14,630 bases of DNA from JBHWPB01 sp043424675 (GCA_043424675.1 JBHWPB010000093.1:1-14630), one strand, 5' to 3'. Numbered from the stretch's first letter, positions 1-7,974 are shown. The notes: a model not told the origin generated them from the letters alone. Program-made: numbers and translations.

Positions 1-76
1 TTCATAGTGTATCCACAGGGTGAGCAGGCAAGATTATATAACTATCAAGTCATCAATCTTAGGGAGTTGCTTTTTA

Positions 77-946
77 ATGAAGAGAATAAAAAAATTGTCA
101 CTATTAGTCAGCTTGTTGATTAGTGCGATTATTTTAACGGCATGCGGCGAAGCAGTAGCAGAACAGGATATTGCACAACGTATTGAAAGTTCTGAAGCCC
201 CTGTCATCACTTGGGGAACAAAAGCCGATACGGCATTGCTCGGCATTTATGACGTCGAAGAAGGAGAAATCGTCGGTTTTGATATAGATATTGCGAAAGC
301 ATTAACAGAGGAAATGACAGATGGCAAAGGGACTGCCCAGATTGTCGAAGCCACGTCGAAAACTCGTATTCCGCTGCTTAAAAACGGGAATATCGACGCG
401 ATCGCTGCAACCTTAACTATTACAGATGACCGAAAAGAAGTGGTCGACTTCTCAGATGTGTATTTTGACGGCGGTCAGTCTATACTTGTTCATGAAGATT
501 CAGAGATCCAGAGTGTTGACGACCTCACTGAAGAACACACCGTCATCGGAATCAAAGGGTCGACTTCTGTCCAGAACTTTGAAGAGGAAAACCCGAACCC
601 TGAAATTATCGAACTAGAAAACTATAGTGAAGGATTTGTTGCTTTACAATCTGGTCAAGGGGATGCCTTAACGACAGACAGTGCGATGCTCCTCGGCATG
701 GTCGAACAAAACCCTAATTACCGCATTGCAGGAGCAAACTTTGTGGCAGAGCCTTATGGTATCGGTGTGAATAAAGGCCAAGAAGCGTTCTTACAAGAAA
801 TCGATGATGCTTTAGATATTATTCAAGCCAATGGTGTTTATGACGAGATTTATGACAAATGGTTCGGCGACCTCTACCCTGCACAAGAACCTGGAAGTCC
901 AAGTACTTCTACAACAGACTATGCCAATCCAGTTGGTCTAGAATAG
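77..946 (+). CDS. Amino-acid ABC transporter substrate-binding lipoprotein (SBP family 3)
   Basis: This predicted lipoprotein (289 aa) should be anchored outside the membrane and capture a polar amino acid for an ABC importer. The ATG at 77 is chosen because AGGGAG at 61-66 precedes it and it opens a lipoprotein signal peptide: K/R-rich start, hydrophobic core, lipobox LTAC with Cys at about residue 23. An upstream GTG at 20 would put 19 polar residues before the signal and is unlikely. The family 3 fold is clear from GFDIDIAKAL, SKTRIPLLKNGNIDAIAATL, TITDDRKEVVDFSDVYFDGG and YDKWFGDL. The TSKTRIPLLKNG segment resembles glutamine/glutamate binders, so that substrate is likely but not proven. 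No permease or ATPase gene follows; partners may lie upstream of the window or elsewhere. The gene ends at a terminator. Family assignment is firm, substrate is inference. Confidence 0.9.
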   Translation: MKRIKKLSLLVSLLISAIILTACGEAVAEQDIAQRIESSEAPVITWGTKADTALLGIYDVEEGEIVGFDIDIAKALTEEMTDGKGTAQIVEATSKTRIPLLKNGNIDAIAATLTITDDRKEVVDFSDVYFDGGQSILVHEDSEIQSVDDLTEEHTVIGIKGSTSVQNFEEENPNPEIIELENYSEGFVALQSGQGDALTTDSAMLLGMVEQNPNYRIAGANFVAEPYGIGVNKGQEAFLQEIDDALDIIQANGVYDEIYDKWFGDLYPAQEPGSPSTSTTDYANPVGLE

Positions 947-979
947 AGTTACTAATAGAGGCATATAAATAATAGAAAG

Positions 980-1010
980 CAGCTGAAGTTAAAATTTCAG
1001 CTGTTTTTAT
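980..1010 (+). terminator. Rho-independent terminator after the binding-protein gene
   Basis: CAGCTGAA (980-987) pairs with TTCAGCTG (996-1003) around an 8-base loop, followed by five Ts. It lies 34 bases past the stop of the binding-protein gene and separates it from truA. Confidence 0.85.
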
Positions 1011-1109
1011 TATGAGCATTATTCTTTTCAGGACCTTCAAAAGAAGAATGAATCTCGTACCAGATATATGTTTCTGTGCAAAAATCGATCCTATCAGTCA
1101 ATTCTTTCC

Positions 1110-1129
1110 TTCGAATGATTCAATTCGAA
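1110..1129. promoter_or_regulatory. Inverted repeat upstream of the truA promoter (candidate operator)
   Basis: TTCGAAT (1110-1116) and ATTCGAA (1123-1129) are perfect 7-base inverted arms with a 6-base spacer. The site lies just upstream of the predicted -10 at 1156, where an activator or repressor could bind. No T-tract follows, so it is not a terminator. Function is inference. Confidence 0.35.
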
Positions 1130-1152
1130 ACAGCTTTCTTCACACATTTTTT

Positions 1153-1161
1153 TGTTATACT
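1153..1161 (+). promoter_or_regulatory. Extended -10 promoter for the truA-ABC operon
   Basis: TG at 1153-1154, one base, then TATACT at 1156-1161 form an extended -10 element (TGnTATACT). No good -35 hexamer sits at the right distance, which extended -10 promoters tolerate. Transcription would start near 1168, giving a short leader before truA. Confidence 0.6.
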
Positions 1162-1195
1162 ATATTCATTATTAATTTAGAAAGGTTTTTGATTG

Positions 1196-1978
1196 ATGAC
1201 AGAGAAATTCAGGTATCACATCACAGTTGCATATGACGGGACAGATTTTGCTGGTTTCCAACGGCAGCCGACTGCGCGGACAGTACAAGGAGAACTCGAA
1301 AGAGCCTTAGCTGAAATGGTCAAAGAACAGGTCACCGTTTTTGGAGCCGGACGGACAGATTCAGGGGTACATGCTTTGAGACAGAGTCTGCATGTGGATT
1401 TGCCTTTTAAAATTGACGCAGATGGAATCAAAGCAGGACTCAATACACTGTTGCCTAAAGATATTGTCGTGCAGTCAGCAGCTCGTGTGCCTCAAAACTT
1501 CCATGCACGTTATGACGCCAAGGAGAGAACCTATCGTTACCGGGTTTTTTATGGAAAGCCACGCAATCCTTTCAAAGAAAGGTACACGCTCTGGCATCCT
1601 TACGGCCTGGAAGTAGAGAGGTTGGAGAAGGGACTGTCTTATTTCCAAGGAGAACATGATTTTACCAGTTTTGCTTCGATAAAAACGCCTATCGAAAATA
1701 AGGTTCGTACTCTTTATGAAGCTTCTGTCGTGAAAGACGCAGCAGAAGAGGAATATATTTTTACGTTTTGCGGCAGTGGGTTTTTATATAATATGGTGAG
1801 GATTATAGTAGGAACCTTGTTGGAAGTCGGGGACGGCAGAAGAGAAGTGGATGAAATTGAAGAGATACTAAAAAGGAGAGATAGAAGCTTCGCAGGTCCT
1901 ACTATCGGACCGTCTGGTTTATTTCTCGTTGATATTGCTTACGACAAAAACAATCAATCATTTGAGGAGATGTTATGA
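1196..1978 (+). CDS. truA: tRNA pseudouridine(38-40) synthase TruA
   Basis: TruA converts uridines 38-40 in the tRNA anticodon arm to pseudouridine in the cytoplasm. The protein (260 aa) is of normal family length. The N-terminal YDGTDFAGFQRQP, the catalytic-Asp motif GAGRTDSGVHAL and the C-terminal FLYNMVRIIVGTLLEVG are all present and intact. AAAGG at 1181-1185 precedes both a TTG at 1193 and the ATG at 1196; ATG is preferred, but TTG spacing (7 bases) is also good. The last codons overlap the next gene as ATGA (1975-1978), so translation of the exporter genes is probably coupled to truA. In many Lactobacillales truA lies close to rplM-rpsI; here two exporter genes and a symporter gene sit between them. 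Confidence 0.97.
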   Translation: MTEKFRYHITVAYDGTDFAGFQRQPTARTVQGELERALAEMVKEQVTVFGAGRTDSGVHALRQSLHVDLPFKIDADGIKAGLNTLLPKDIVVQSAARVPQNFHARYDAKERTYRYRVFYGKPRNPFKERYTLWHPYGLEVERLEKGLSYFQGEHDFTSFASIKTPIENKVRTLYEASVVKDAAEEEYIFTFCGSGFLYNMVRIIVGTLLEVGDGRREVDEIEEILKRRDRSFAGPTIGPSGLFLVDIAYDKNNQSFEEML

Positions 1979-3714
1979 AAACTTTAATAGGTTACGCGAA
2001 AAATTATAGATCCTATATTTTATCCCAGCTGTTCTTTGCGGGATTGTGGGTGGTGACAAACTTAGCCATCCCTTATTTAATGGGGTTGATTATCGATAAT
2101 GGAATTATGGTCAACGATATGACTTATGTAGTAAATGTAGGTTTAGCCATGATAGGCGTCACTATTTTGAATGTCTTAACTTTACTGGCCAACCTGTATT
2201 TTCTGACCCAAGTCAATTCAGGAGTCAGCCGTGATTTGAGGAATGATATTTTCGATAAAGTAATCAACTGGTCGGCCCAGACACGCAAGCGTTTTTCGAC
2301 TTCTACTTTGATTACAAGAAACGTGAATGATGTCAAACAGGTCTCTAATTTTATTGACCTTTCTCTGCGTAAAATCTATACCGTATCAATCACGATTATC
2401 GGGGCGGTGATTGTCTCTTTTACTTTAGATTGGGAGCTTTCTCTGATTATGTTGATTATTGTTCCGATTGTTCTGATTATATCCAGTCAGCTGACGAGTC
2501 GCTCCGTTCCTCAATATACGAAAATCAGAGGCGCCTTGGATAAAATTGATCGACTTTTCCGTCAGAACTTGAGTGGCATTCGTGTCGTCAAGGCTTTCGG
2601 AAAAACGGATTATGAAGAAGCGCAATTCTCTGATGCCGTCGAAGAGGCTTATGATGCTAATGTCAAAGCAGAACGAACCATGATGCTCTTAGCCCCTTTG
2701 ATTACGCTCTTTGTTAACGTTTTGATTCTCTTTATTTTATGGCGCGGCGGGGTGCGGGCAGATGCAGGCACCATTCAAGTCGGAATCTTAATCGCTATTA
2801 TCGAATACGTGACGATGGCTCTGACAAATGTTCAGCAGTTTGCTTCTATTATTACAGTAGTGCCTCGCTCAATGGTCTCGTTGAACCGTATTGAGGAGGT
2901 TTTGGGTCATGAGGAGGAGATACTTCAGCCGACAGAAAATAAGCTTCAGGAAGGCTTAAAAGTTCCTGAAAAAGGCATCCGAGTGAGCGATGTGACTTTC
3001 GCTTATGATGAAGGATCGGTGCCTGCGCTTCAGAACGCGACATTCGATATTCGCCCTCAGTGGACCGTCGCTCTGATCGGCTCGATTGGAAGTGGAAAAT
3101 CTACGTTGATTCAGTTGCTCTTAAGGGATTATGAGGTCGACGCAGGAAGTATTGAGATCGAAGGTCATGATATTAAAAGCTTGAGCGCAGAAGATTTCAA
3201 TCAGCTCTTCACTGTTATTCCTCAACAGAGCTTTTTATTCAGTGGATCCATTCGCGAAAATATTCAAGTTGGGAAAGCAGATGCCAGCGATGAAGAGATA
3301 TGGCAGGTTCTTGAAATTGCGCAAATGGCAGATTACTTTAGAAACTCTGAAAAAGGGTTGGATACCCATATCGCACAAGGTGGTGTCAATTTTTCAGGAG
3401 GACAACAGCAGCGTCTCTCCTTGGCACGCGGAATTATTCGTGACACGCCTTATTATATCTTTGATGATACTTTCTCAGCACTTGATTTCTCTACAGAGAA
3501 AAAAGTACGTAAAGGGATCCAGGAACACCTGAGAGACAAGACCCTTCTGATTGTTGCTCAACGTGTCGCTACTGTAGAAGACAGTGACGAGATATTAGTT
3601 TTAGAAGAAGGAAGAATCACAAACCGCGGCCGCCACGAAGAACTCGTCGAACGTTCGACCGTCTACCAAGAAATCATAGCTTCACAGCTGCAACCAGAGG
3701 AGGAAATATCATGA
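1975..3714 (+). CDS. Heterodimeric ABC exporter subunit with degenerate ATP site (TM287/EfrA-like)
   Basis: This half-transporter (579 aa) has six membrane helices in about residues 1-310 and a C-terminal ATPase domain. The ATPase shows an A-loop Tyr (FAYDEG), Walker A GSIGSGKST (369-377), signature FSGGQ (473-477) and Walker B YYIFDD (493-498). The residue after the Walker B Asp is Asp498 rather than the catalytic Glu, and the switch-loop His is Gln529 (VAQRV). Both changes occur in the degenerate-site subunit of TM287/288-type exporters, as in TM287. It should pair with the next gene product to move drugs, lipids or peptides outward; the substrate cannot be read from sequence. It starts inside the truA stop (ATGA), with GAGGAG at 1962-1967, and overlaps the next gene by four bases. 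Confidence 0.92.
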   Translation: MKTLIGYAKNYRSYILSQLFFAGLWVVTNLAIPYLMGLIIDNGIMVNDMTYVVNVGLAMIGVTILNVLTLLANLYFLTQVNSGVSRDLRNDIFDKVINWSAQTRKRFSTSTLITRNVNDVKQVSNFIDLSLRKIYTVSITIIGAVIVSFTLDWELSLIMLIIVPIVLIISSQLTSRSVPQYTKIRGALDKIDRLFRQNLSGIRVVKAFGKTDYEEAQFSDAVEEAYDANVKAERTMMLLAPLITLFVNVLILFILWRGGVRADAGTIQVGILIAIIEYVTMALTNVQQFASIITVVPRSMVSLNRIEEVLGHEEEILQPTENKLQEGLKVPEKGIRVSDVTFAYDEGSVPALQNATFDIRPQWTVALIGSIGSGKSTLIQLLLRDYEVDAGSIEIEGHDIKSLSAEDFNQLFTVIPQQSFLFSGSIRENIQVGKADASDEEIWQVLEIAQMADYFRNSEKGLDTHIAQGGVNFSGGQQQRLSLARGIIRDTPYYIFDDTFSALDFSTEKKVRKGIQEHLRDKTLLIVAQRVATVEDSDEILVLEEGRITNRGRHEELVERSTVYQEIIASQLQPEEEIS

Positions 3715-5588
3715 GTGAAGACAAACAAAACCAAGAGAAGAATACCTTACCGGGTGTCGATAAAGGGGTGGGAGGAGCCGGCCGCGTGAAGGGTCTTTTG
3801 AGCGAAGAAAAGGCGGCGGATACAAGAGGGAGTCTTAAACGACTCTTAAGTTATCTGAAACCTTTCCGCTGGTCCTTTTTCTTGGCAGTGGTCTTAACCT
3901 TGTTCGCCTCTCTATCACAAATTTTAGCACCGCGTTATGTTGGACAGATTATTACAGTTATTTCCGAGAGTATCTTAGGAGGCCAAGGCATCCTCTGGGA
4001 CTCTATCGGACAGATCATGATTATTTTGATCGCGTTATATCTTGTCAACTTTTTAGCCAGCTATATCTCGAGCGTCACGATGGTCAGCGTCACGCAGAAG
4101 GTGATTGCCTCGCTTCGTTTAGAAATTGATGAAAAACTCAACCATATGAAATTAGAATATTTTGACACGAGTTCAGCAGGGGACCTCTCGAGCCTTTTAT
4201 CTAATGACTTAGACAATATCTCGAACACCCTGCAGACGGGGCTCACGACTTCCATCACAGCGATTGTGGTGATGGTAGGAGTTGTCGTGATGATGCTCAC
4301 GATTCATCCGCTCTTGACCGTCCTCTCACTTATCATTGTTCCGATCAGTACTTGGGTGATTCGTAAAATTATCAATCGTTCTAAACCTCTCTTCCAAAAG
4401 AATGCGCAAGCGACTGGAGAGTTGAACGGAGAGATTGAAGAGAGTTATCAGGGGATAGAAATAGTCGATTACTATCACATCGAAGAAGATTTAAAAGAAA
4501 GAGTTTCTGACCTGAACGCTGAACTCTATGAGGCGGATTGGAAGTCTACTTATGTCTCATACCTCACACGACCGATGGGTGATTTTATGTTGAACGTGAA
4601 CTTTGTCTTAATTGCTGTCTTGGGCGGCTGGAATGTCACCAGAGGCGTGATTACGATTGGAGAACTCCAAGCTTTTATTACTTATACAAGGATGTTCAAT
4701 AGCCCCTACCGACAAGTGTTGGGTATCTTGAATACCGTTATGAGTGCCTTAGCTTCGGCGGAACGCATTTTCGTCTATCTTGATATTGATGAAGCAGAAG
4801 AGCTGGGAACAGATGAAATGGATACGGCCTCTGTGGAAGGTGCCTTCTCTTTTGAAAATGTCGATTTCGCCTATGAAGGGGCAGAATATCTCTTTGAAGA
4901 CTTGGACCTAAATTTCGTGGAAGGACAACAGATTGCCATTGTAGGTAAAACGGGAGCCGGAAAGACCACGCTCGTCAACTTACTTTTACGTTTTTATGAA
5001 ATTAACGGCGGAGTCATCCGTTTGGACGGTAAATCTATCCAGAATTACGCTCTAGAGGAGCTACGCGAGGCTTATTCCATGGTTATTCAAGACACCTGGC
5101 TCTTTGAAGGGACAATCAGAGAAAATATCGCCTATGGTTACCCTCTAGAAGAAGGCCATAATCTGGATGAAGTGCCAGATAGAAAAATAAAAGAAGCAGC
5201 AGAACTCTCGCGGGCAGCAAGTTTTATCGAGAGACTGCCTGATCAATATGAGACACAGCTCAATGAAGGAGCGACGAATATCTCGCAAGGCCAACGCCAG
5301 CTTCTGACAATCGCCCGTGCTCTGATTAAAGAAGCGCCGGTCATTATTTTAGACGAAGCAACTTCATCTGTGGATACACGTACAGAAGTCTTAATTCAAG
5401 AGGCTATGAAAGAGTTAACCACCAATCGCACGAGCTTTATTATCGCTCACAGATTGTCCACTATCCGAGAAGCAGATCTGATCTTAGTGATGGAAGAGGG
5501 CCAAATTGTAGAAAAAGGAACCCACGAAGAGTTGCTCACTCAAGAAGGGGCTTATGCCGGTATGTTTTGGGCTGGACAAGAGGCTTGA
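3711..5588 (+). CDS. Heterodimeric ABC exporter subunit with canonical ATP site (TM288/EfrB-like)
   Basis: This is the partner half-exporter (625 aa). A polar, Gly-rich N-terminal extension of about 45 residues precedes SLKRLLSYLKPFRW and six membrane helices; such extensions are common in this subunit type. The ATPase domain has Walker A GKTGAGKTT (412-420), signature ISQGQ (524-528), Walker B with Asp548 and the catalytic Glu549 (LDEATSSVD), and switch His580 (IAHRLST). Its signature has Gln where the consensus has the first Gly. In the heterodimer this signature faces the partner's degenerate Walker site, so the two sets of deviations belong to one composite site. The ATG overlaps the previous stop, with GAGGAGG at 3697-3703 as ribosome binding site. 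Family and pairing are firm; substrate is unknown. Confidence 0.92.
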   Translation: MSEDKQNQEKNTLPGVDKGVGGAGRVKGLLSEEKAADTRGSLKRLLSYLKPFRWSFFLAVVLTLFASLSQILAPRYVGQIITVISESILGGQGILWDSIGQIMIILIALYLVNFLASYISSVTMVSVTQKVIASLRLEIDEKLNHMKLEYFDTSSAGDLSSLLSNDLDNISNTLQTGLTTSITAIVVMVGVVVMMLTIHPLLTVLSLIIVPISTWVIRKIINRSKPLFQKNAQATGELNGEIEESYQGIEIVDYYHIEEDLKERVSDLNAELYEADWKSTYVSYLTRPMGDFMLNVNFVLIAVLGGWNVTRGVITIGELQAFITYTRMFNSPYRQVLGILNTVMSALASAERIFVYLDIDEAEELGTDEMDTASVEGAFSFENVDFAYEGAEYLFEDLDLNFVEGQQIAIVGKTGAGKTTLVNLLLRFYEINGGVIRLDGKSIQNYALEELREAYSMVIQDTWLFEGTIRENIAYGYPLEEGHNLDEVPDRKIKEAAELSRAASFIERLPDQYETQLNEGATNISQGQRQLLTIARALIKEAPVIILDEATSSVDTRTEVLIQEAMKELTTNRTSFIIAHRLSTIREADLILVMEEGQIVEKGTHEELLTQEGAYAGMFWAGQEA

Positions 5589-5641
5589 GGTTTGGTTAAC
5601 TTAAGCTTCCAAATTATTCGATCTCTTTAAGGGAGGTACGA

Positions 5642-5677
5642 ATGACGGTAATAAAACGAGTGAAAGAAGGAGCTTAA
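5642..5677 (+). CDS. Predicted 11-residue leader peptide ORF before the symporter gene
   Basis: A short ORF (MTVIKRVKEGA) starts at ATG 5642 behind a near-perfect ribosome binding site, TAAGGGAGGT at 5628-5637. It ends at TAA 5675-5677, one base before the TTG start of the symporter gene. Its last codons contain the symporter's own ribosome binding site (AAGGAG, 5667-5672). Ribosomes on the leader would therefore cover or deliver themselves to the symporter start, a layout typical of translational coupling. The peptide lacks a run of one amino acid, so classical attenuation is not indicated. It is predicted from layout only; the strong upstream site could instead be chance. Confidence 0.45.
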   Translation: MTVIKRVKEGA

Positions 5678-5678
5678 G

Positions 5679-6929
5679 TTGAAAAAAAGAAGAAGTTTAA
5701 GGGTGAGCAACACCACACTCATCATGATCGCTATGCTTTCAGGAGCACTTTTTGGTTTGCTTTTCCCTGAAGGGGGTCAGTCGATCTCTTTCTTGGGAGA
5801 TATCTTTCTGAGTTTGATTCAGATGAGTTTAGGTTTGCTGATTTTGGGACAAGTCAGTGCAGCAGTAGCAAAAATTAACCTCCGCCAGCTAGGGAAACTG
5901 GGATCGAGAACGATCGGACTCTTTGTCCTCAGTGTTATCTTCGCAACCATCTGGGGTGTCTTATGGACAGTAGTGTTCCAGCCTGGTGCAAGTGTCACTC
6001 TCGCGCAAGGAGCGGCAGATGCCGTGGTGGGAGTAGAAGACCAGTCACTGATTGATATTATTGTGGGTTTCTTTCCAAGTAATATTTTTGAATCTCTAGC
6101 TGAAGGATCCATGATGCAGATTACAGTTTTTGCTTTAGTTTTCGGAGCGGCCTTGAGTCTCTTGCGTTCCAATAAAGAGATGAGCTTCATGAATGGGTTG
6201 GAAGAATTCAATGATATTATTCTCGAAATGATGGGCCTTGTTATGAAATTTGCACCGGTTGGAGTCTTTGCGCTTCTCGCTAATGCTATGGGGACACATG
6301 GATTAACCGTTATTCTGCCTCTGATCTACTATGTTCTTGTCTTTTACGGTGCGGTTGTCTCTTATATGTTTTTATGGGCCTTTATTGCTGGAGCTTATGT
6401 CAAAGAATCACCCTGGCAGATTTCCAAACAGTTGCTCAATATGTCGCTCTTCACCTTCGCGGCTAATTCTTCAGCAGCGAGCTTGCCGGTGCAGATGGCT
6501 GATTCTCGCAATAAGGTTGGACTATCGGAAGAAGCCACCAGTTTTATCATGCCTCTAGGGATGTCTCTCAACAGCCCGGCTTCGGCCATGCACAATTCTA
6601 TGGCTCTTGTCATCGCGGCTCAGATGCATGGATTAAACTTTGGCTTAGAAGATTACGTCGTTGCTGTCTTAATTGGCATTTTTACAAGTTATGCGACGGC
6701 TGTTATCCCAGGCGGCGGGCTCGTTTCCTTAAATATGGTGCTTCCTCAGATGGGCTTCGGAGCAGAAACGATTGCGATTTTTGCAACGGTCGATTATCCG
6801 ACAGGGATGATGAGGTCGATGGGGAATGTCCATCTTGACGTCACGACCGGTATGATGGCGGCAGACAGTGTCGGAGAACTAGACCACGATGTTTTGAACG
6901 AGAGAAGTCTACTGGCCGAAAGAGAATAA
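5679..6929 (+). CDS. Dicarboxylate/amino acid:cation symporter (SDF/DAACS family), divergent
   Basis: This is a multi-helix membrane carrier (416 aa) of the glutamate-transporter fold, driven by Na+ or H+. Family marks are the Ser-rich first hairpin AANSSAASLPV, the second hairpin SYATAVIPGGGLVSLNMVL and the last-helix segment MMRSMGNVHLDVTTG. Compared with GltPh from memory, the NMDGT cation motif reads NSPAS, and the Asp that holds the substrate amino group (GltPh D394) aligns with Gly. The Arg, Asn and Asp of the same helix (R397, N401, D405) are kept. Substrate is therefore open; a carboxylate without an alpha-amino group is one idea. The TTG start at 5679 has AAGGAG six bases upstream; the next Met is about residue 15. 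No terminator separates it from the rplM promoter region. Confidence 0.88.
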   Translation: MKKRRSLRVSNTTLIMIAMLSGALFGLLFPEGGQSISFLGDIFLSLIQMSLGLLILGQVSAAVAKINLRQLGKLGSRTIGLFVLSVIFATIWGVLWTVVFQPGASVTLAQGAADAVVGVEDQSLIDIIVGFFPSNIFESLAEGSMMQITVFALVFGAALSLLRSNKEMSFMNGLEEFNDIILEMMGLVMKFAPVGVFALLANAMGTHGLTVILPLIYYVLVFYGAVVSYMFLWAFIAGAYVKESPWQISKQLLNMSLFTFAANSSAASLPVQMADSRNKVGLSEEATSFIMPLGMSLNSPASAMHNSMALVIAAQMHGLNFGLEDYVVAVLIGIFTSYATAVIPGGGLVSLNMVLPQMGFGAETIAIFATVDYPTGMMRSMGNVHLDVTTGMMAADSVGELDHDVLNERSLLAERE

Positions 6930-6975
6930 AATGTGTGTCCCTTTTTAAATGAAGCAAAGAAATTCAGGAATTCCA

Positions 6976-7004
6976 TTGACATTTGCGGTTAATTAGCGTA
7001 GAAT
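6976..7004 (+). promoter_or_regulatory. Consensus promoter for rplM-rpsI
   Basis: TTGACA (6976-6981) and TAGAAT (6999-7004) are separated by exactly 17 bases, a near-consensus vegetative sigma-factor promoter. Transcription should begin near 7011, at the 5' edge of the L13 leader structure. Confidence 0.85.
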
Positions 7005-7010
7005 ATTGAA

Positions 7011-7066
7011 TGGTATTGTTTGCCCCACGATGAGCCCCGGAAGACTTATTGTGTATCAAACAACTT
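7011..7066 (+). ncRNA. L13 leader, autoregulatory structure of rplM-rpsI mRNA
   Basis: Two nested helices lie between the promoter and rplM. TTGTTTG (7016-7022) pairs with CAAACAA (7057-7063), and inside it CACGAT (7026-7031) pairs with ATTGTG (7048-7053) with one G-U pair. They surround a GAGCCCCGGAAG core. Position and shape match the L13 leader family of low-GC Gram-positives, in which free L13 is thought to bind the leader and repress its own operon. Assignment is by position and hand folding, not by a covariance model. Confidence 0.75.
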
Positions 7067-7099
7067 GCTTAAGAAATCAAGATTATGGAGGGAAATATC

Positions 7100-7543
7100 G
7101 TGAATACAACTTATATGCCTAGTGCTAAAGAAATCGAACGCGATTGGTACGTTATCGATGCAGCCGACGTTCCATTAGGACGTGTATCAACTGCAGTAGC
7201 TACCATTTTACGCGGGAAACATAAACCGACTTATACACCACATATGGATATGGGCGACAATGTCATTATAATTAATGCTGAAGAAGTAGCCTTAACAGGT
7301 CGTAAAGAAACCGACAAATACTATTACAGACACTCTGGATATCCAGGTGGACAAACAAAAATTAACGCAGCAACAATGCGTGATCAAAAACCAGAACGCA
7401 TGTTAGAGCTTTCTGTTAAAGGAATGCTTCCTAAAGGGAAATTAGGACGTGCGATGGCTAAAAAGCTACATGTTTACGCTGGTTCAGACCACAAACATGA
7501 AGCGCAACAACCAAAAACTTTAGACGTGAAAGACTTAATTTAA
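7100..7543 (+). CDS. rplM: 50S ribosomal protein L13
   Basis: L13 is an early-binding protein of the large ribosomal subunit. The product (147 aa) has the normal length, with the conserved WYVIDAADVPLGRVS start, HKPTYTPHMDMGD, the YYYRHSGYPGG segment and GMLPKGKLGRAMAKKLHVYAG. The GTG at 7100 is preferred: GGAGGG at 7087-7092 lies at proper spacing and the resulting N-terminus (MNTTYM) fits the family. An ATG at 7085 would put the ribosome binding site inside the gene. Codon use looks more biased than in neighbours, as expected for a highly expressed gene. It is followed 16 bases later by rpsI in the standard operon. Confidence 0.97.
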   Translation: MNTTYMPSAKEIERDWYVIDAADVPLGRVSTAVATILRGKHKPTYTPHMDMGDNVIIINAEEVALTGRKETDKYYYRHSGYPGGQTKINAATMRDQKPERMLELSVKGMLPKGKLGRAMAKKLHVYAGSDHKHEAQQPKTLDVKDLI

Positions 7544-7559
7544 GGAGGGAAAGGCAAAT

Positions 7560-7952
7560 ATGGCAAAAGTTCAATATTTTGGAACAGGTCGTCGTAAAAC
7601 TTCATCTGCACGTGTTATTTTATCACCAGGTACAGGCGAAGTCACAATGAACGGCAAAGACATTACTGAATACATTCCATTCGAAAACTTGCGTAACGAT
7701 GTGGTACGTCCTTTAGATGTCACAAACACTAGAGGAGACTACGATGTTGAAGTCAACGTACACGGTGGAGGAGTAACAGGTCAAGCAGGAGCAACGCGTC
7801 ATGGTATTGCTCGTGCATTACTTGAAGTAGATCCTGCCTTCCGTAAACCTTTAAAAGAAGAAGGTTACCTAACTCGTGACGATCGTATGAAAGAGCGTTA
7901 CAAACCAGGTAAGAAAAAAGCGAGAAAGTCTCCACAATTCTCGAAACGTTAA
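7560..7952 (+). CDS. rpsI: 30S ribosomal protein S9
   Basis: S9 belongs to the head of the small ribosomal subunit, and its C-terminal tail reaches the P-site tRNA. The product (130 aa) is complete: YFGTGRRKTSSARV at the start, GGGVTGQAGATRHGIARAL in the middle and the basic end KKKARKSPQFSKR with the conserved terminal Arg. The ribosome binding site AAGGAGG (7542-7548) overlaps the rplM stop codon; a second AAGG lies closer at 7551. It is co-transcribed with rplM and ends at a terminator. Confidence 0.98.
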   Translation: MAKVQYFGTGRRKTSSARVILSPGTGEVTMNGKDITEYIPFENLRNDVVRPLDVTNTRGDYDVEVNVHGGGVTGQAGATRHGIARALLEVDPAFRKPLKEEGYLTRDDRMKERYKPGKKKARKSPQFSKR

Positions 7953-7974
7953 GTTTACAACTATATACTATTCA

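Noticed and set aside
1..132. An open frame runs from the window start to a stop at 130-132, overlapping the binding-protein signal peptide.
   Set aside because: It would need an overlap of over 50 bases with a convincing lipoprotein start. It is short, cut by the window edge and matches nothing I know, so chance is more likely.
1012..1236. 74-codon frame between the binding-protein terminator and truA.
   Set aside because: It begins at the end of the terminator T-tract, crosses the promoter and overlaps truA. The composition looks like translated non-coding DNA.
5591..5613. TTTGG...CCAAA inverted repeat after the second exporter gene.
   Set aside because: The arms are only five bases and no T-tract follows, so it is not a supported terminator or operator.
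6930..6975. Possible terminator between the symporter gene and the rplM promoter.
   Set aside because: Only a short GGAATTCC palindrome is present, with no stable hairpin plus T-tract. Read-through into rplM cannot be excluded.
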